Origin: Patescibacteria group bacterium
GTDB lineage: Bacteria; Patescibacteriota; Patescibacteriia; UBA9570
Assembly: GCA_024277435.1 (NCBI GenBank)
Contig: JAJRVJ010000021.1
Span: forward strand, 1 to 39,407
Length of the DNA: 39,407 nucleotides
Reading direction: 5' to 3'
The notes beneath the pieces were generated by a model, which saw only the letters and a list, made by a program, of their open reading frames with translations, did not search any database and had not been told where the DNA came from. Shown piece by piece: positions 26,300-32,604 of the stretch. Within the stretch, counting starts at the first letter, position 1; each line of letters opens with the position of its first letter. The position numbers and the translations under genes were made by a program.

Positions 26300-26316
26300 G
26301 ATGCCTCCTAGGCATC
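26300..26316 (-). promoter_or_regulatory. Hairpin carrying the Shine-Dalgarno sequence of the 132-residue gene
   Basis: On the minus strand GATGCCT and AGGCATC form a perfect 7-bp stem with a 3-base loop (AGG), and the AGGAGG ribosome-binding site is loop plus 3' arm. The hairpin abuts the GTG start codon at 26299, so folding would hide the site. Confidence 0.45.
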
Positions 26317-26593
26317 CGCGCAGAGCTGGAAACATTCCAGTTGCGGGTAGAAATTGGCAACTATTTACCAACTACTATCCACAACCAATGCTCCATTGCG
26401 CTATGTACTAAACACACCCACTTACATATCTACCTTTGGAAGGGTGAGGCGTTTTGTGGATGTGAGTCCACAAGGTGCCTCGAACCTGGTTGATCTTGCC
26501 TCGCTCTAAATGAGCTCAAGCGGCAGCGGTGTTCAACCAATCGCTTTGCATACGTGTTTATGTCCTAGGTATGCAAGCCAGGACTTGAGTGCG
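26317..26593. other. Structured spacer between the two G+C-rich genes
   Basis: No gene is seen. The spacer is packed with inverted repeats: CTGGAA/TTCCAG (26326-26340), a long stem at 26446-26481 (GAGGC, three wobble pairs, TTGTGGA, loop TGTGAG, TCCACAA, GCCTC), GCTC/GAGC near 26502-26514, and TTGCATAC/GTATGCAA (26546-26576). The base composition is nearer 50% than the flanking genes. Candidates are a structured leader RNA, terminators, or recombination sites. Confidence 0.5.
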
Positions 26594-27610
26594 CTACTCC
26601 TCGAATCGCTCCCGGAGGGCCGGGAGGATGCTCTCATTCCAGACGACCTCCGATCCGTGGAGGAGGAACCCCACGTTGGAGATGAGGCCGGCATTCTTGC
26701 CGGTCTCAGCGCCCTCGGGAACGAGGTCCCGGAGGTCAATCTCCTCCTGGAGATGCCGAGGCACCGCCAGGGAGAACATCTCGCCCCCGTCGCGGGACAG
26801 GAAGCCCCGCTTGCGGACCACCGTCACGCGGCAGCCGGGCCGCGCCTCCATCTGCCGGGCCAGGATGGTCAGGTCGAAGCGCTGCGCTCCGACCGTGTCC
26901 ACGAACCACACGCCCGAGACGGGCTGGGTGGCGGTGCCGGCGAGGCGGGTGGCCTCCGAGACCTGAGCCTCGTAGACCAAGACCTTCTCCTGGAACCAGG
27001 AGAGAGCCTCCTGGTCGCCCTGGCTCGCGGCCACGAACTGGCCGAAGAGCTCGGCCTTGGCGGCCTCGCTCACCTCCGGCCGCTTCGGGTTGAAGGGGGG
27101 CAGAGTGCCGAGGCACCGGACGGCGAGCCAGCCGAGCTCGCTGAGGCTCTCGGCGGACTGGGCCGGCCGGACGTCGAAGACGGCGGCATCGGCGTCCAAC
27201 TCGGGGTAGGTCACCCCGAGTGCCTTCATAGCGGCCGTGAGGCCGTCCATGTCGGGGTCCGCCACGATGACGGTCCCGGAGGAGGCAAACTCTCCGGCCT
27301 CCACCAGGAATGAACAGGCCGGGAACTCGCTGCGGAGCTCCAGGTGGGAGCCGGTGCCCTGCAACAGGGCCTCCAGCTCGAGGAAGGCCTCGGGGTTGCG
27401 GCCTTCTCCCCGATGGTGGTCGCGGACGACCACCTCCTGCCCGCGGCCCTTCATGGCCGCCGCGATCTCAACCAAGGTCGGGGTGGCGGCCGTGTCGAGG
27501 AAGACCACGCGAGTGGCCTCCTCGGTGGCGAAGAGGACGGCGTCGCGGTCGGCGGCGCCGAAGAACTTTGAGAAAAAAACGGCGCGCGCGGCGATGGTCA
27601 AGTTCAGCAT
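26594..27610 (-). CDS. DHH-phosphoesterase-like protein with permuted motif order, G+C-rich island
   Basis: A 338-residue protein. Motifs resembling the DHH (RecJ/NrnA) superfamily occur in an unusual order. VVFLDT (D39) looks like motif II, VVVRDHHRGEG (D64-H65-H66) is motif III, FPACSFLVEAGEF near 97-108 resembles motif IV, and VIVADPDMDGLTAAMKALG (115-132, D118/D120/D122) looks like motif I, which normally comes first. This suggests a circularly permuted DHH domain, with about 200 unassigned residues following. DHH enzymes use Mn2+ to cut phosphodiester bonds in DNA, nanoRNA or cyclic dinucleotides. The start ATG at 27610 has AAGGAG ten bases upstream. Codon use is extremely G+C-rich (45 of 60 bases at 26821-26880). 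Activity is inference. Confidence 0.7.
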   Translation of the reverse strand: MLNLTIAARAVFFSKFFGAADRDAVLFATEEATRVVFLDTAATPTLVEIAAAMKGRGQEVVVRDHHRGEGRNPEAFLELEALLQGTGSHLELRSEFPACSFLVEAGEFASSGTVIVADPDMDGLTAAMKALGVTYPELDADAAVFDVRPAQSAESLSELGWLAVRCLGTLPPFNPKRPEVSEAAKAELFGQFVAASQGDQEALSWFQEKVLVYEAQVSEATRLAGTATQPVSGVWFVDTVGAQRFDLTILARQMEARPGCRVTVVRKRGFLSRDGGEMFSLAVPRHLQEEIDLRDLVPEGAETGKNAGLISNVGFLLHGSEVVWNESILPALRERFEE

Positions 27611-27892
27611 TTGGTTTTGACTCCTTATTTGCCTTTGTGGTGAGGAATGTACTGACTGGTCGAGGGAATGGCTACCCTATAGTGACCGGCGTTCAGTACC
27701 GTAGAAATCGTATACTCTTGTCATTGAAGACAGGCTATTTGCCAGAGTAGAAGACGTAGCATGCTACGTCTTTACGATTTCGATAACATTGAAATAGCTG
27801 GGAACATGACGGACTAGAGTTTCAACTCGTACCGTTCATATGCCATGCATATTTCAAAACTATCCTCACTTCAACACTTCACCCAGAATTAG
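27611..27892. other. Non-coding stretch with a 22-bp palindrome
   Basis: No gene is seen between the island gene and the small plus-strand frame. It must hold the promoter of the DHH-like gene, but no good sigma-70 boxes are visible. The main feature is the palindrome at 27751-27772. Composition falls from G+C-rich to the AT-rich background across the stretch, marking the island's right edge. Confidence 0.4.
27751..27772. repeat. 22-bp perfect palindrome
   Basis: The half-site AAGACGTAGCA (27751-27761) is followed directly by its exact reverse complement, then by TTACGATTT. It could be a dimeric repressor site, a recombination site or a hairpin terminator; there is no downstream gene evidence to choose. 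Confidence 0.7.
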
Positions 27893-28147
27893 GTGCAGTG
27901 TCTTCCAAAGATAGATATGTTTTCAATGTACGAAGTCTATTCAGAGCAATATCTGCTCAAGCCAGACAAGTGGAGGAGAAAGGTTCAATCAGTAAATCTT
28001 TGTGCGGAAAAATTTGCACGAAGGTTCACCGATGACGATACAGCTGTAGAGAGTATCGTCCCATCACCCTTGAAAATCAAATGTTGTGATGTTGATATTA
28101 GTGTGCTTATGTGTACGTTTCCGCATGAGGCTCTCTACGGCCGTTAG
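27893..28147 (+). CDS. Possible small protein, unknown
   Basis: An 84-codon frame from GTG (27893), or 76 codons from the ATG at 27917, reading MFSMYEVYSEQYLLKPDKWR and on to a TAG. Four cysteines (NLCAEK, KIKCCDV, LMCTF) and mixed charge make it look more protein-like than most chance frames, and it fills the only gap of its size here. No family is recognised and no Shine-Dalgarno or promoter is seen, so it may be spurious. Confidence 0.3.
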   Translation: MQCLPKIDMFSMYEVYSEQYLLKPDKWRRKVQSVNLCAEKFARRFTDDDTAVESIVPSPLKIKCCDVDISVLMCTFPHEALYGR

Positions 28148-28361
28148 CAGACACATAATGCTATCCTTTCTCCTTTTTTGATTGATTCGTAATGTGCGTT
28201 GTCATCCAATACTCAAGCTTGAATTCAAATGACCGAGCATACTAATACACTTTCTAAATTCTGTCAATAGCCTAAGTGTGTAAAATTGCTAATGTTAGCT
28301 AAATGTAAAAAAAACGCCAATAAATATGGCTTATGATACTAATATTGCAAGTATATAACAT
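28148..28361. other. AT-rich intergenic stretch
   Basis: No gene is seen. It separates the possible small frame from the HNH gene and contains the weak minus-strand terminator at 28307-28330. The prophage edge may lie here or in the stretch to its left; no attachment repeat can be identified without the other end. Confidence 0.4.
28307..28330 (-). terminator. Weak intrinsic terminator after the HNH gene
   Basis: On the minus strand GCCA and TGGC pair around a 7-base AT loop and are followed within two bases by eight T residues. The stem is only 4 bp, so efficiency is doubtful, but the position 32 bases after the HNH stop is right. Confidence 0.4.
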
Positions 28362-28913
28362 TTATATACTATTCACTATTTCATTTAATTGTGAAATTTT
28401 CTTTTGAAACCACAGCCTTTCAATGATCAACCATTGATTCTGAGTGAATGATTTGAAAAAATCCTCGATTGATGTACCGCTTGGAACATTTAGCGCATGA
28501 GCTAAATCATGACAATTCCTACATGGTGCTTCTAAATTATCTGCCGTATGTGGATTTTCTCTGGTATGATTTCCTTTGAATGTTTCAAAATGTCTAATAT
28601 GATGCGGAGGCTTTATTCCTTGGCACGTATGATGTGGTCTTCCAAAATCTCTGTCCTTGTCCCTGGTAATAATAAATTCAGAAATAGCTTCCGGAATCCT
28701 TCGGCCATAATCACCTTGTTCCAGTCTATTCAATCTTGCCTGCGTTAAGCGAAGTTTCCTGGATATACGATTTCTCGCTTTGCGAGGTAAACGCTCATCT
28801 AAAGACGCCTGTAACTCAACTATTTCCTGCTCTAGGCTTGCTTTTAATTGTCGCTCTTCGCTAGTCATTTCAGATGACTTAGTGATGAATGATCTTCTTT
28901 CGAGTGATCTCAT
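28362..28913 (-). CDS. HNH endonuclease
   Basis: A 183-residue protein. Residues 15-65 form a basic helical or coiled-coil arm. The C-terminal half carries an HNH nuclease: C97 in HHTCQG, KPPHHIRHF (H104-H105), ENPHTADNLEAPC (N126) and CRNCHDLAH (C131, C134, H135), the last being the zinc-binding and catalytic end of the fold. HNH enzymes nick or cut DNA with one metal ion. In phages they often sit near terminase genes and aid packaging, or are free homing endonucleases; here the terminases are 9 kb away on the other strand. The ATG overlaps the TGA of the preceding small ORF as ATGA, so the pair is coupled. Confidence 0.85.
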   Translation of the reverse strand: MRSLERRSFITKSSEMTSEERQLKASLEQEIVELQASLDERLPRKARNRISRKLRLTQARLNRLEQGDYGRRIPEAISEFIITRDKDRDFGRPHHTCQGIKPPHHIRHFETFKGNHTRENPHTADNLEAPCRNCHDLAHALNVPSGTSIEDFFKSFTQNQWLIIERLWFQKKISQLNEIVNSI

Positions 28914-29053
28914 TGTTTAGTATTTATCTTGTTTATCGCAACAGTGCCCAATTCAGACTCGGCAACATCTGGTAGGCGAGTGGTCCTCTCCTGCCTTTGA
29001 TCACGTGCACGAGCTTTCTGTGCCTGATGTCGTGTATTTTTCTCTCGACTCAT
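28910..29053 (-). CDS. Small basic protein coupled to the HNH gene
   Basis: A 47-residue protein from the ATG at 29053: MSREKNTRHQAQKARARDQR and on to INKINTKQ. The first 28 residues are very rich in Arg, Lys and Gln, suggesting nucleic-acid contact; no family is recognised. Its TGA overlaps the HNH start codon as ATGA, good evidence that it is translated. A longer reading upstream (to 29143) crosses a likely terminator and is less likely. Confidence 0.6.
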   Translation of the reverse strand: MSREKNTRHQAQKARARDQRQERTTRLPDVAESELGTVAINKINTKQ

Positions 29054-29094
29054 TGCAATATAATACAGATATAAGATACTACATTCATCATACC

Positions 29095-29120
29095 AAAAAA
29101 AACCCAATATGTTTAAGGGT
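29095..29120 (-). terminator. Possible terminator after the 385-residue membrane protein gene
   Basis: On the minus strand ACCC and GGGT pair around an 11-base loop and are followed by a run of seven or eight T residues. The stem is short; the position about 70 bases after the stop at 29191 fits. Confidence 0.35.
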
Positions 29121-29190
29121 CCTCGTGCATAGTTATCTACCAATGCTATTATGAAGCAACGGGGTGTCAGTATGACTAATGCAGATTTAG

Positions 29191-30348
29191 CTAAGATTCC
29201 TCGAGTGGTTGCAGTTGGCTGGTCTCTAACATTCCCTGAAGGATAGGTAACACGTCGTTCGTGCTAAACATTGAACAAACGCTCGTGTCGGCGTCGGCAA
29301 GTTCAACCGTGGGAGTGATACTAAAGACGTAGAATACTTCACCCTTACGAGCAACGGTGTATTCATTACCAATTGTTGAAAAAGTTTCGTCCGCCCAGTC
29401 AAGTATTAGTAATGGTTGTTGGCTGGAGTTCTCTTGCAACAACTCTACGCGTGTCGATAAAACATTCTCTTCTACCTCTATGTTGAAGTGAATATTTGTG
29501 ATCTTGCTTGAAAACAAAAGTCGGCTTGACGAGGTCTCTAGGAGATAAGTACTTTCCGTGACCATCAGCAGGTTGGCAGGATAATAAAAGGATAAGCCAC
29601 TAGCTTCATCGCTAAAGAGTTCCCAATCATTTTTGTCCTTTAGACTATCTAAATCAAATTGCAATGAGGAACACTCGCTGTTTGGCTGTTCGTTCAGGGG
29701 CTCGCTGGTCACTGGTGCAGGCCAAAGGTAATTGGCCATCCAAATGAACCTAGATCCAACCGTGAACGAGCAGAGCAGAAAGCCGACGATTAATCCGACA
29801 GTTACAATTTTAAAGGCGGCGCTTTTGGTTGGAGAACTTATTGGCGAGAGCTTTCTCTGACCACGCCCAATCAATGTGCCGAGCTCGGTAACTACTAGAC
29901 TTACTGCAGTCAACCCAATGATCGGTATGCCCACCGCAAATGCAAACACGCCCAATGTTCCAACTATATTTTCTGGATACCTTAAGAATACTGGAAACAC
30001 AGAGACAATAACAGTTACATAACAGACAATGAATAGCCCAAAGTAAAGCAAAAATAGCTGAAGCCAATGAGATTTCTTTTTCAGGCCATAGAGATAGCCT
30101 GATAGTAACCACAGACACGCGTAGGCAGCCAATCCGAACCCAAAAATAAAATACAGCTGCTCTGGAAAATGATTCAAGCGCTGAAAAAAGAAGTTTGCAA
30201 GCATATCAATAAGCTCTGATTGTACTCGCGGCCTGGCTGTGGTCGATTCCATCACCAGCAATCCAATGAGGAATACCATGTACGCAGATACTATTGTATA
30301 GCCATGGATGATATAGCTGAACCGATGGAGCTTAAGTGATCGAGACAT
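29191..30348 (-). CDS. Membrane protein of unknown function with extracytoplasmic C-terminal domain
   Basis: A 385-residue protein not recognised by family. About five hydrophobic segments lie in residues 10-215 (near 14-34, 64-84, 95-118, 128-155 and 178-200). A polar domain of about 160 residues follows with two cysteines (NSECSSLQF and SVCSMFST) that could form a disulfide outside the cell. The stretch WELFSDEASGLSFYYPANLL resembles the start of small lipoprotein or PsbP-like beta domains common in surface proteins. Base composition is higher in G+C than the host genes to the left. It is monocistronic by appearance, lies inside the prophage and may be a lysogenic-conversion gene; that role is inference. 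Confidence 0.65.
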   Translation of the reverse strand: MSRSLKLHRFSYIIHGYTIVSAYMVFLIGLLVMESTTARPRVQSELIDMLANFFFQRLNHFPEQLYFIFGFGLAAYACLWLLSGYLYGLKKKSHWLQLFLLYFGLFIVCYVTVIVSVFPVFLRYPENIVGTLGVFAFAVGIPIIGLTAVSLVVTELGTLIGRGQRKLSPISSPTKSAAFKIVTVGLIVGFLLCSFTVGSRFIWMANYLWPAPVTSEPLNEQPNSECSSLQFDLDSLKDKNDWELFSDEASGLSFYYPANLLMVTESTYLLETSSSRLLFSSKITNIHFNIEVEENVLSTRVELLQENSSQQPLLILDWADETFSTIGNEYTVARKGEVFYVFSITPTVELADADTSVCSMFSTNDVLPILQGMLETSQLQPLEES

Positions 30349-30480
30349 TTGTTCAGGATAATCAATGGTGAAAGTATTGTTTGGCTGGCCGTTGTGGTCC
30401 AGAACCTAGACCTCACAAGCGCCTTTCGGTCATTCTATCAGGTTACCAACAAGGTTGCTAGGTCATAGAGTGAGACAAAT

Positions 30481-30510
30481 GAGACACTATAAAAGAGATT
30501 TTAGTGTCTC
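30481..30510. repeat. Hairpin upstream of the zinc-finger/HTH gene
   Basis: GAGACAC and GTGTCTC (30504-30510) form the outer stem, and TAAAA pairs with TTTTA inside, with a GAGA loop and a two-base bulge: 12 pairs in all. It lies 27 bases upstream of the -35 box of the next gene. It could be an operator, a terminator for leftward reading or a structured RNA. No long T-run follows on either strand. Confidence 0.55.
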
Positions 30511-30537
30511 AGGTTAGAATTGTGTATAGCCTGGACT

Positions 30538-30566
30538 TTGAGTAGGTGTATATGGCGTAATATACG
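30538..30566 (+). promoter_or_regulatory. Promoter of the zinc-finger/HTH gene
   Basis: TTGAGT (30538-30543) and TATACG (30561-30566) are separated by 17 bases; both hexamers match consensus at four positions. The start would be near 30573, about 16 bases before the ATG. Confidence 0.5.
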
Positions 30567-30588
30567 TCTAAGCCATTAACAAAAAACT

Positions 30589-31104
30589 ATGGTAAAAATT
30601 TCAGACGAACGGCTCGATGAATTTATTGAGTTAAGCACGGAAAAAAATATTGAGTATAAGGATCGACAAGAGGCGTACGAAGCAGCAAATAATCTGGTGG
30701 GATTCTTTGAGCTTCTGCATAAAATTGACCACCAAGAACAGATGAGGAAAAGACGACTTGAAAATGAGCCTAACGGATTTCCAATCGAAGGCAGTGGACG
30801 CAATTGTAGGCTCTGTAGACAATCCGTTCAAGAAGATATGTGGTATGACAAATATGGAATGAAATGTCTGGACTGTCAGAAGGCTGTTGATGAAGGTGAT
30901 GTTCCAGTTGAAATTTTTGATGATGAAGATTCCTACATTACTTCCGACGAGCTTTCATGCAAACATGGGATTCGTCACCAAACAATAAAGAAGCATATTC
31001 ACACTGGAGAACTTTTGCCGAGTTACATTCGTGGCAATAGAAAGCTGACTATACTTATAAGAAAAGAGAATCCTAATTTGGATCAAATATTAAGCCTTAA
31101 ATGA
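30589..31104 (+). CDS. Zinc-ribbon and helix-turn-helix protein, probable prophage regulator
   Basis: A 171-residue protein. The N-terminus MVKISDERLDEFIELSTEKN followed by DRQEAYEAANNLVGFF is a helical leader I have seen in proteins of mobile elements of many bacteria. Next is a four-cysteine zinc ribbon (C73-x2-C76 and C93-x2-C96). The end (about 116-150, YITSDELSCKHGIRHQTIKK) looks like a MerR/excisionase-type winged helix-turn-helix. It would bind DNA; an excisionase or transcription factor role is inferred. The stop overlaps the end of the convergent E2-like gene by 22 bases, so the two genes meet tail to tail. Confidence 0.65.
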   Translation: MVKISDERLDEFIELSTEKNIEYKDRQEAYEAANNLVGFFELLHKIDHQEQMRKRRLENEPNGFPIEGSGRNCRLCRQSVQEDMWYDKYGMKCLDCQKAVDEGDVPVEIFDDEDSYITSDELSCKHGIRHQTIKKHIHTGELLPSYIRGNRKLTILIRKENPNLDQILSLK

Positions 31105-31739
31105 TTACGGATTCTATCTTGTGGCATTTCTGCCCTCAGCTGCCATAAGACTGTTGCGTGGCAATTCCTTAATTTTTTACCACTTTTGCAAGGGCAATCA
31201 AAATGCCCTTTCAATCTATTTGTATGTATGTCATTTATGAATTCCTGAACGATGGTTGGATTCTCTATTCCTAAACGCTTACCGTAATAATCCCTATAGC
31301 CATCATATCCATGTCTATGCTCACTAAACGGCCAATGACCCTTTAGTCTAAAATAGTCTGCGGCTAATAATAATCCAGTAACTTCATTCTCCAAATATTC
31401 AATAAGGCGACACTCACTCTTACGCGACCAATACTCAGAAGGCAACACTGGGCAAAGTGTACCGTCACCATTTGTGTGCCATTCAGGAGTTCTAGGGATT
31501 TTGCCCTGAAGTTCATTAATTGCTGGTAAATCTTCCGGGTAATTGTCAGGTAAAATTATTTCTAACAAATATTCATTGATAGTTGCTTTATTCGACTTAA
31601 CTGGGAACATTCCCACAATGATTACTTTTTCATTTGAAATCTGAATTCTCAAAGTCGGAAATTTTTTAATCAAATCCCTTTGTAAGTTACTGAATTTTGT
31701 TGGTTCTTTCTGGTACCACTTCCTGGTTTTAACATGCAT
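31083..31739 (-). CDS. cap2: CBASS E2-like conjugating protein with C-terminal SEC-C motif
   Basis: A 218-residue protein with a ubiquitin-conjugating (E2) fold: YLLEIILPDNYPEDLPAINE (57-76) is the E2 strand-YP-loop, and EWHTNGDGTLCPVLPSEYW holds the likely catalytic cysteine C96. Residues 180-194 (DCPCKSGKKLRNCH) are a SEC-C zinc motif with Cys, Cys, Cys and His ligands. In short type II CBASS an E2 protein alone, without E1 or JAB domains, modifies the nucleotidyltransferase and boosts signalling. Here it overlaps the 3' end of that gene by 11 bases and is the last gene of the operon. The E2 and operon assignment is strong; what it conjugates is inferred. The symbol follows CBASS use for the conjugating protein. 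Confidence 0.82.
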   Translation of the reverse strand: MHVKTRKWYQKEPTKFSNLQRDLIKKFPTLRIQISNEKVIIVGMFPVKSNKATINEYLLEIILPDNYPEDLPAINELQGKIPRTPEWHTNGDGTLCPVLPSEYWSRKSECRLIEYLENEVTGLLLAADYFRLKGHWPFSEHRHGYDGYRDYYGKRLGIENPTIVQEFINDIHTNRLKGHFDCPCKSGKKLRNCHATVLWQLRAEMPQDRIRNHLRLNI

Positions 31740-32601
31740 AAGGTACAGATTTATGTGGAGTTGCGTTCACCGCTGAAGCCATATCTTCTTCTGTCGATTG
31801 TATATTAACTTCACCGAATATCGCACTCCAATTACCTGTCTCGATCAGACTATAGCACTGTTGAGCAGCATTCTTAACATGTGACTTAACTGAATCGTTC
31901 CATAGGATACTCAAATCATTGTTTGGGTTAGCTGGATCTTCGACAAAAAGAGAATCGATATTCTCTGACATAGAAACCATCAAATGAGCAAGCCTTTTTT
32001 CTAGAGCTTCGCCTTTCATGCCGTCGAGTAATTTGACAATCATTAACTCTAGTACGAAAGTTTTTATTGGCACCTGCCACCGGAAAGCCCATAATTTCAT
32101 AAGAGAGATGGTATCCTGTTGGCCACTATCCAAAATGATTTTGATGTGAATGTCAGGGTTTGTTTTAAGCCGTTCTTTTTCTCCTTCACTTTGATACAAA
32201 AATGCATCTACTTGGGAGTCATCAAAAAACCTTCCGGGAACTACGTCGATATGCAAATTAGATTTTTCTTTACTTTGAATTTTTAATGCTGAGCGCTTCT
32301 CCTCTATAAAGTAGTCATCGCTCAGTGACTCTTTAACATTTTCAAAAATTTCCTTTAGCGTTTCGCCAGCACTGTTATTTTCACTTTGAAAGTAGCACAA
32401 TATGTCGAGATCATATTTATCCCGAATCATGGTTCCCTTTGCATATGATCCGCCTACTCGCAATACAGGAGCATCTGAATAAGCTGCTTGTAACACTCGC
32501 GTAACTGCTCCTTTATTATTCTCCAACTCCTTTGACTCAATACTATGTTGATCAATTAAATGAGTATTAAGTACCTGTTTTAAATATTCGTTTGCGCTCA
32601 T
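31729..32601 (-). CDS. CBASS cGAS/DncV-like nucleotidyltransferase (CD-NTase)
   Basis: A 290-residue enzyme with the pol-beta nucleotidyltransferase core of CD-NTases. The motif GGSYAKGT (50-57) is followed by YDLDILCYF with metal ligands D64 and D66, and the third ligand is D119 in LHIDVVPG. The C-terminal helical part (KLWAFRW, LELMIVKLLDG) is the OAS-like substrate-binding domain. On phage infection such enzymes make cyclic di- or trinucleotides that switch on the effector. The gene lies 3 bases after the HNH-SAVED gene and overlaps the E2 gene. SAVED effectors usually read cyclic trinucleotides or 3',2'-cGAMP-like signals, but the product here cannot be deduced. The extreme C-terminus, SVPYAC, ends in Cys. 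Confidence 0.9.
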   Translation of the reverse strand: MSANEYLKQVLNTHLIDQHSIESKELENNKGAVTRVLQAAYSDAPVLRVGGSYAKGTMIRDKYDLDILCYFQSENNSAGETLKEIFENVKESLSDDYFIEEKRSALKIQSKEKSNLHIDVVPGRFFDDSQVDAFLYQSEGEKERLKTNPDIHIKIILDSGQQDTISLMKLWAFRWQVPIKTFVLELMIVKLLDGMKGEALEKRLAHLMVSMSENIDSLFVEDPANPNNDLSILWNDSVKSHVKNAAQQCYSLIETGNWSAIFGEVNIQSTEEDMASAVNATPHKSVPYAC

Positions 32602-32604
32602 AAA

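Noticed and set aside
26446-26576. Integron attC site in the hairpin-rich spacer
   Set aside because: The long stem is suggestive, but no paired GTTRRRY and RYYYAAC core sites with the right spacing could be seen and no integron integrase is in the window.
26510-27313. Long plus-strand open frame of 267 codons inside the G+C-rich island
   Set aside because: It is antisense to the DHH-like gene. High G+C depletes stop codons on both strands, and the predicted protein is a low-complexity Gly/Ala/Leu/His/Arg mix with no motifs. The minus-strand frame has a Shine-Dalgarno sequence and recognisable motifs.
25531-28361. tRNA or other classical RNA gene as the prophage attachment site
   Set aside because: I looked for paired acceptor arms and a GTTCRANYC T-loop on both strands and found only isolated matches, for example near 26476 and 27980, without the surrounding cloverleaf. 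The 4.5S RNA core sequence was also not found.
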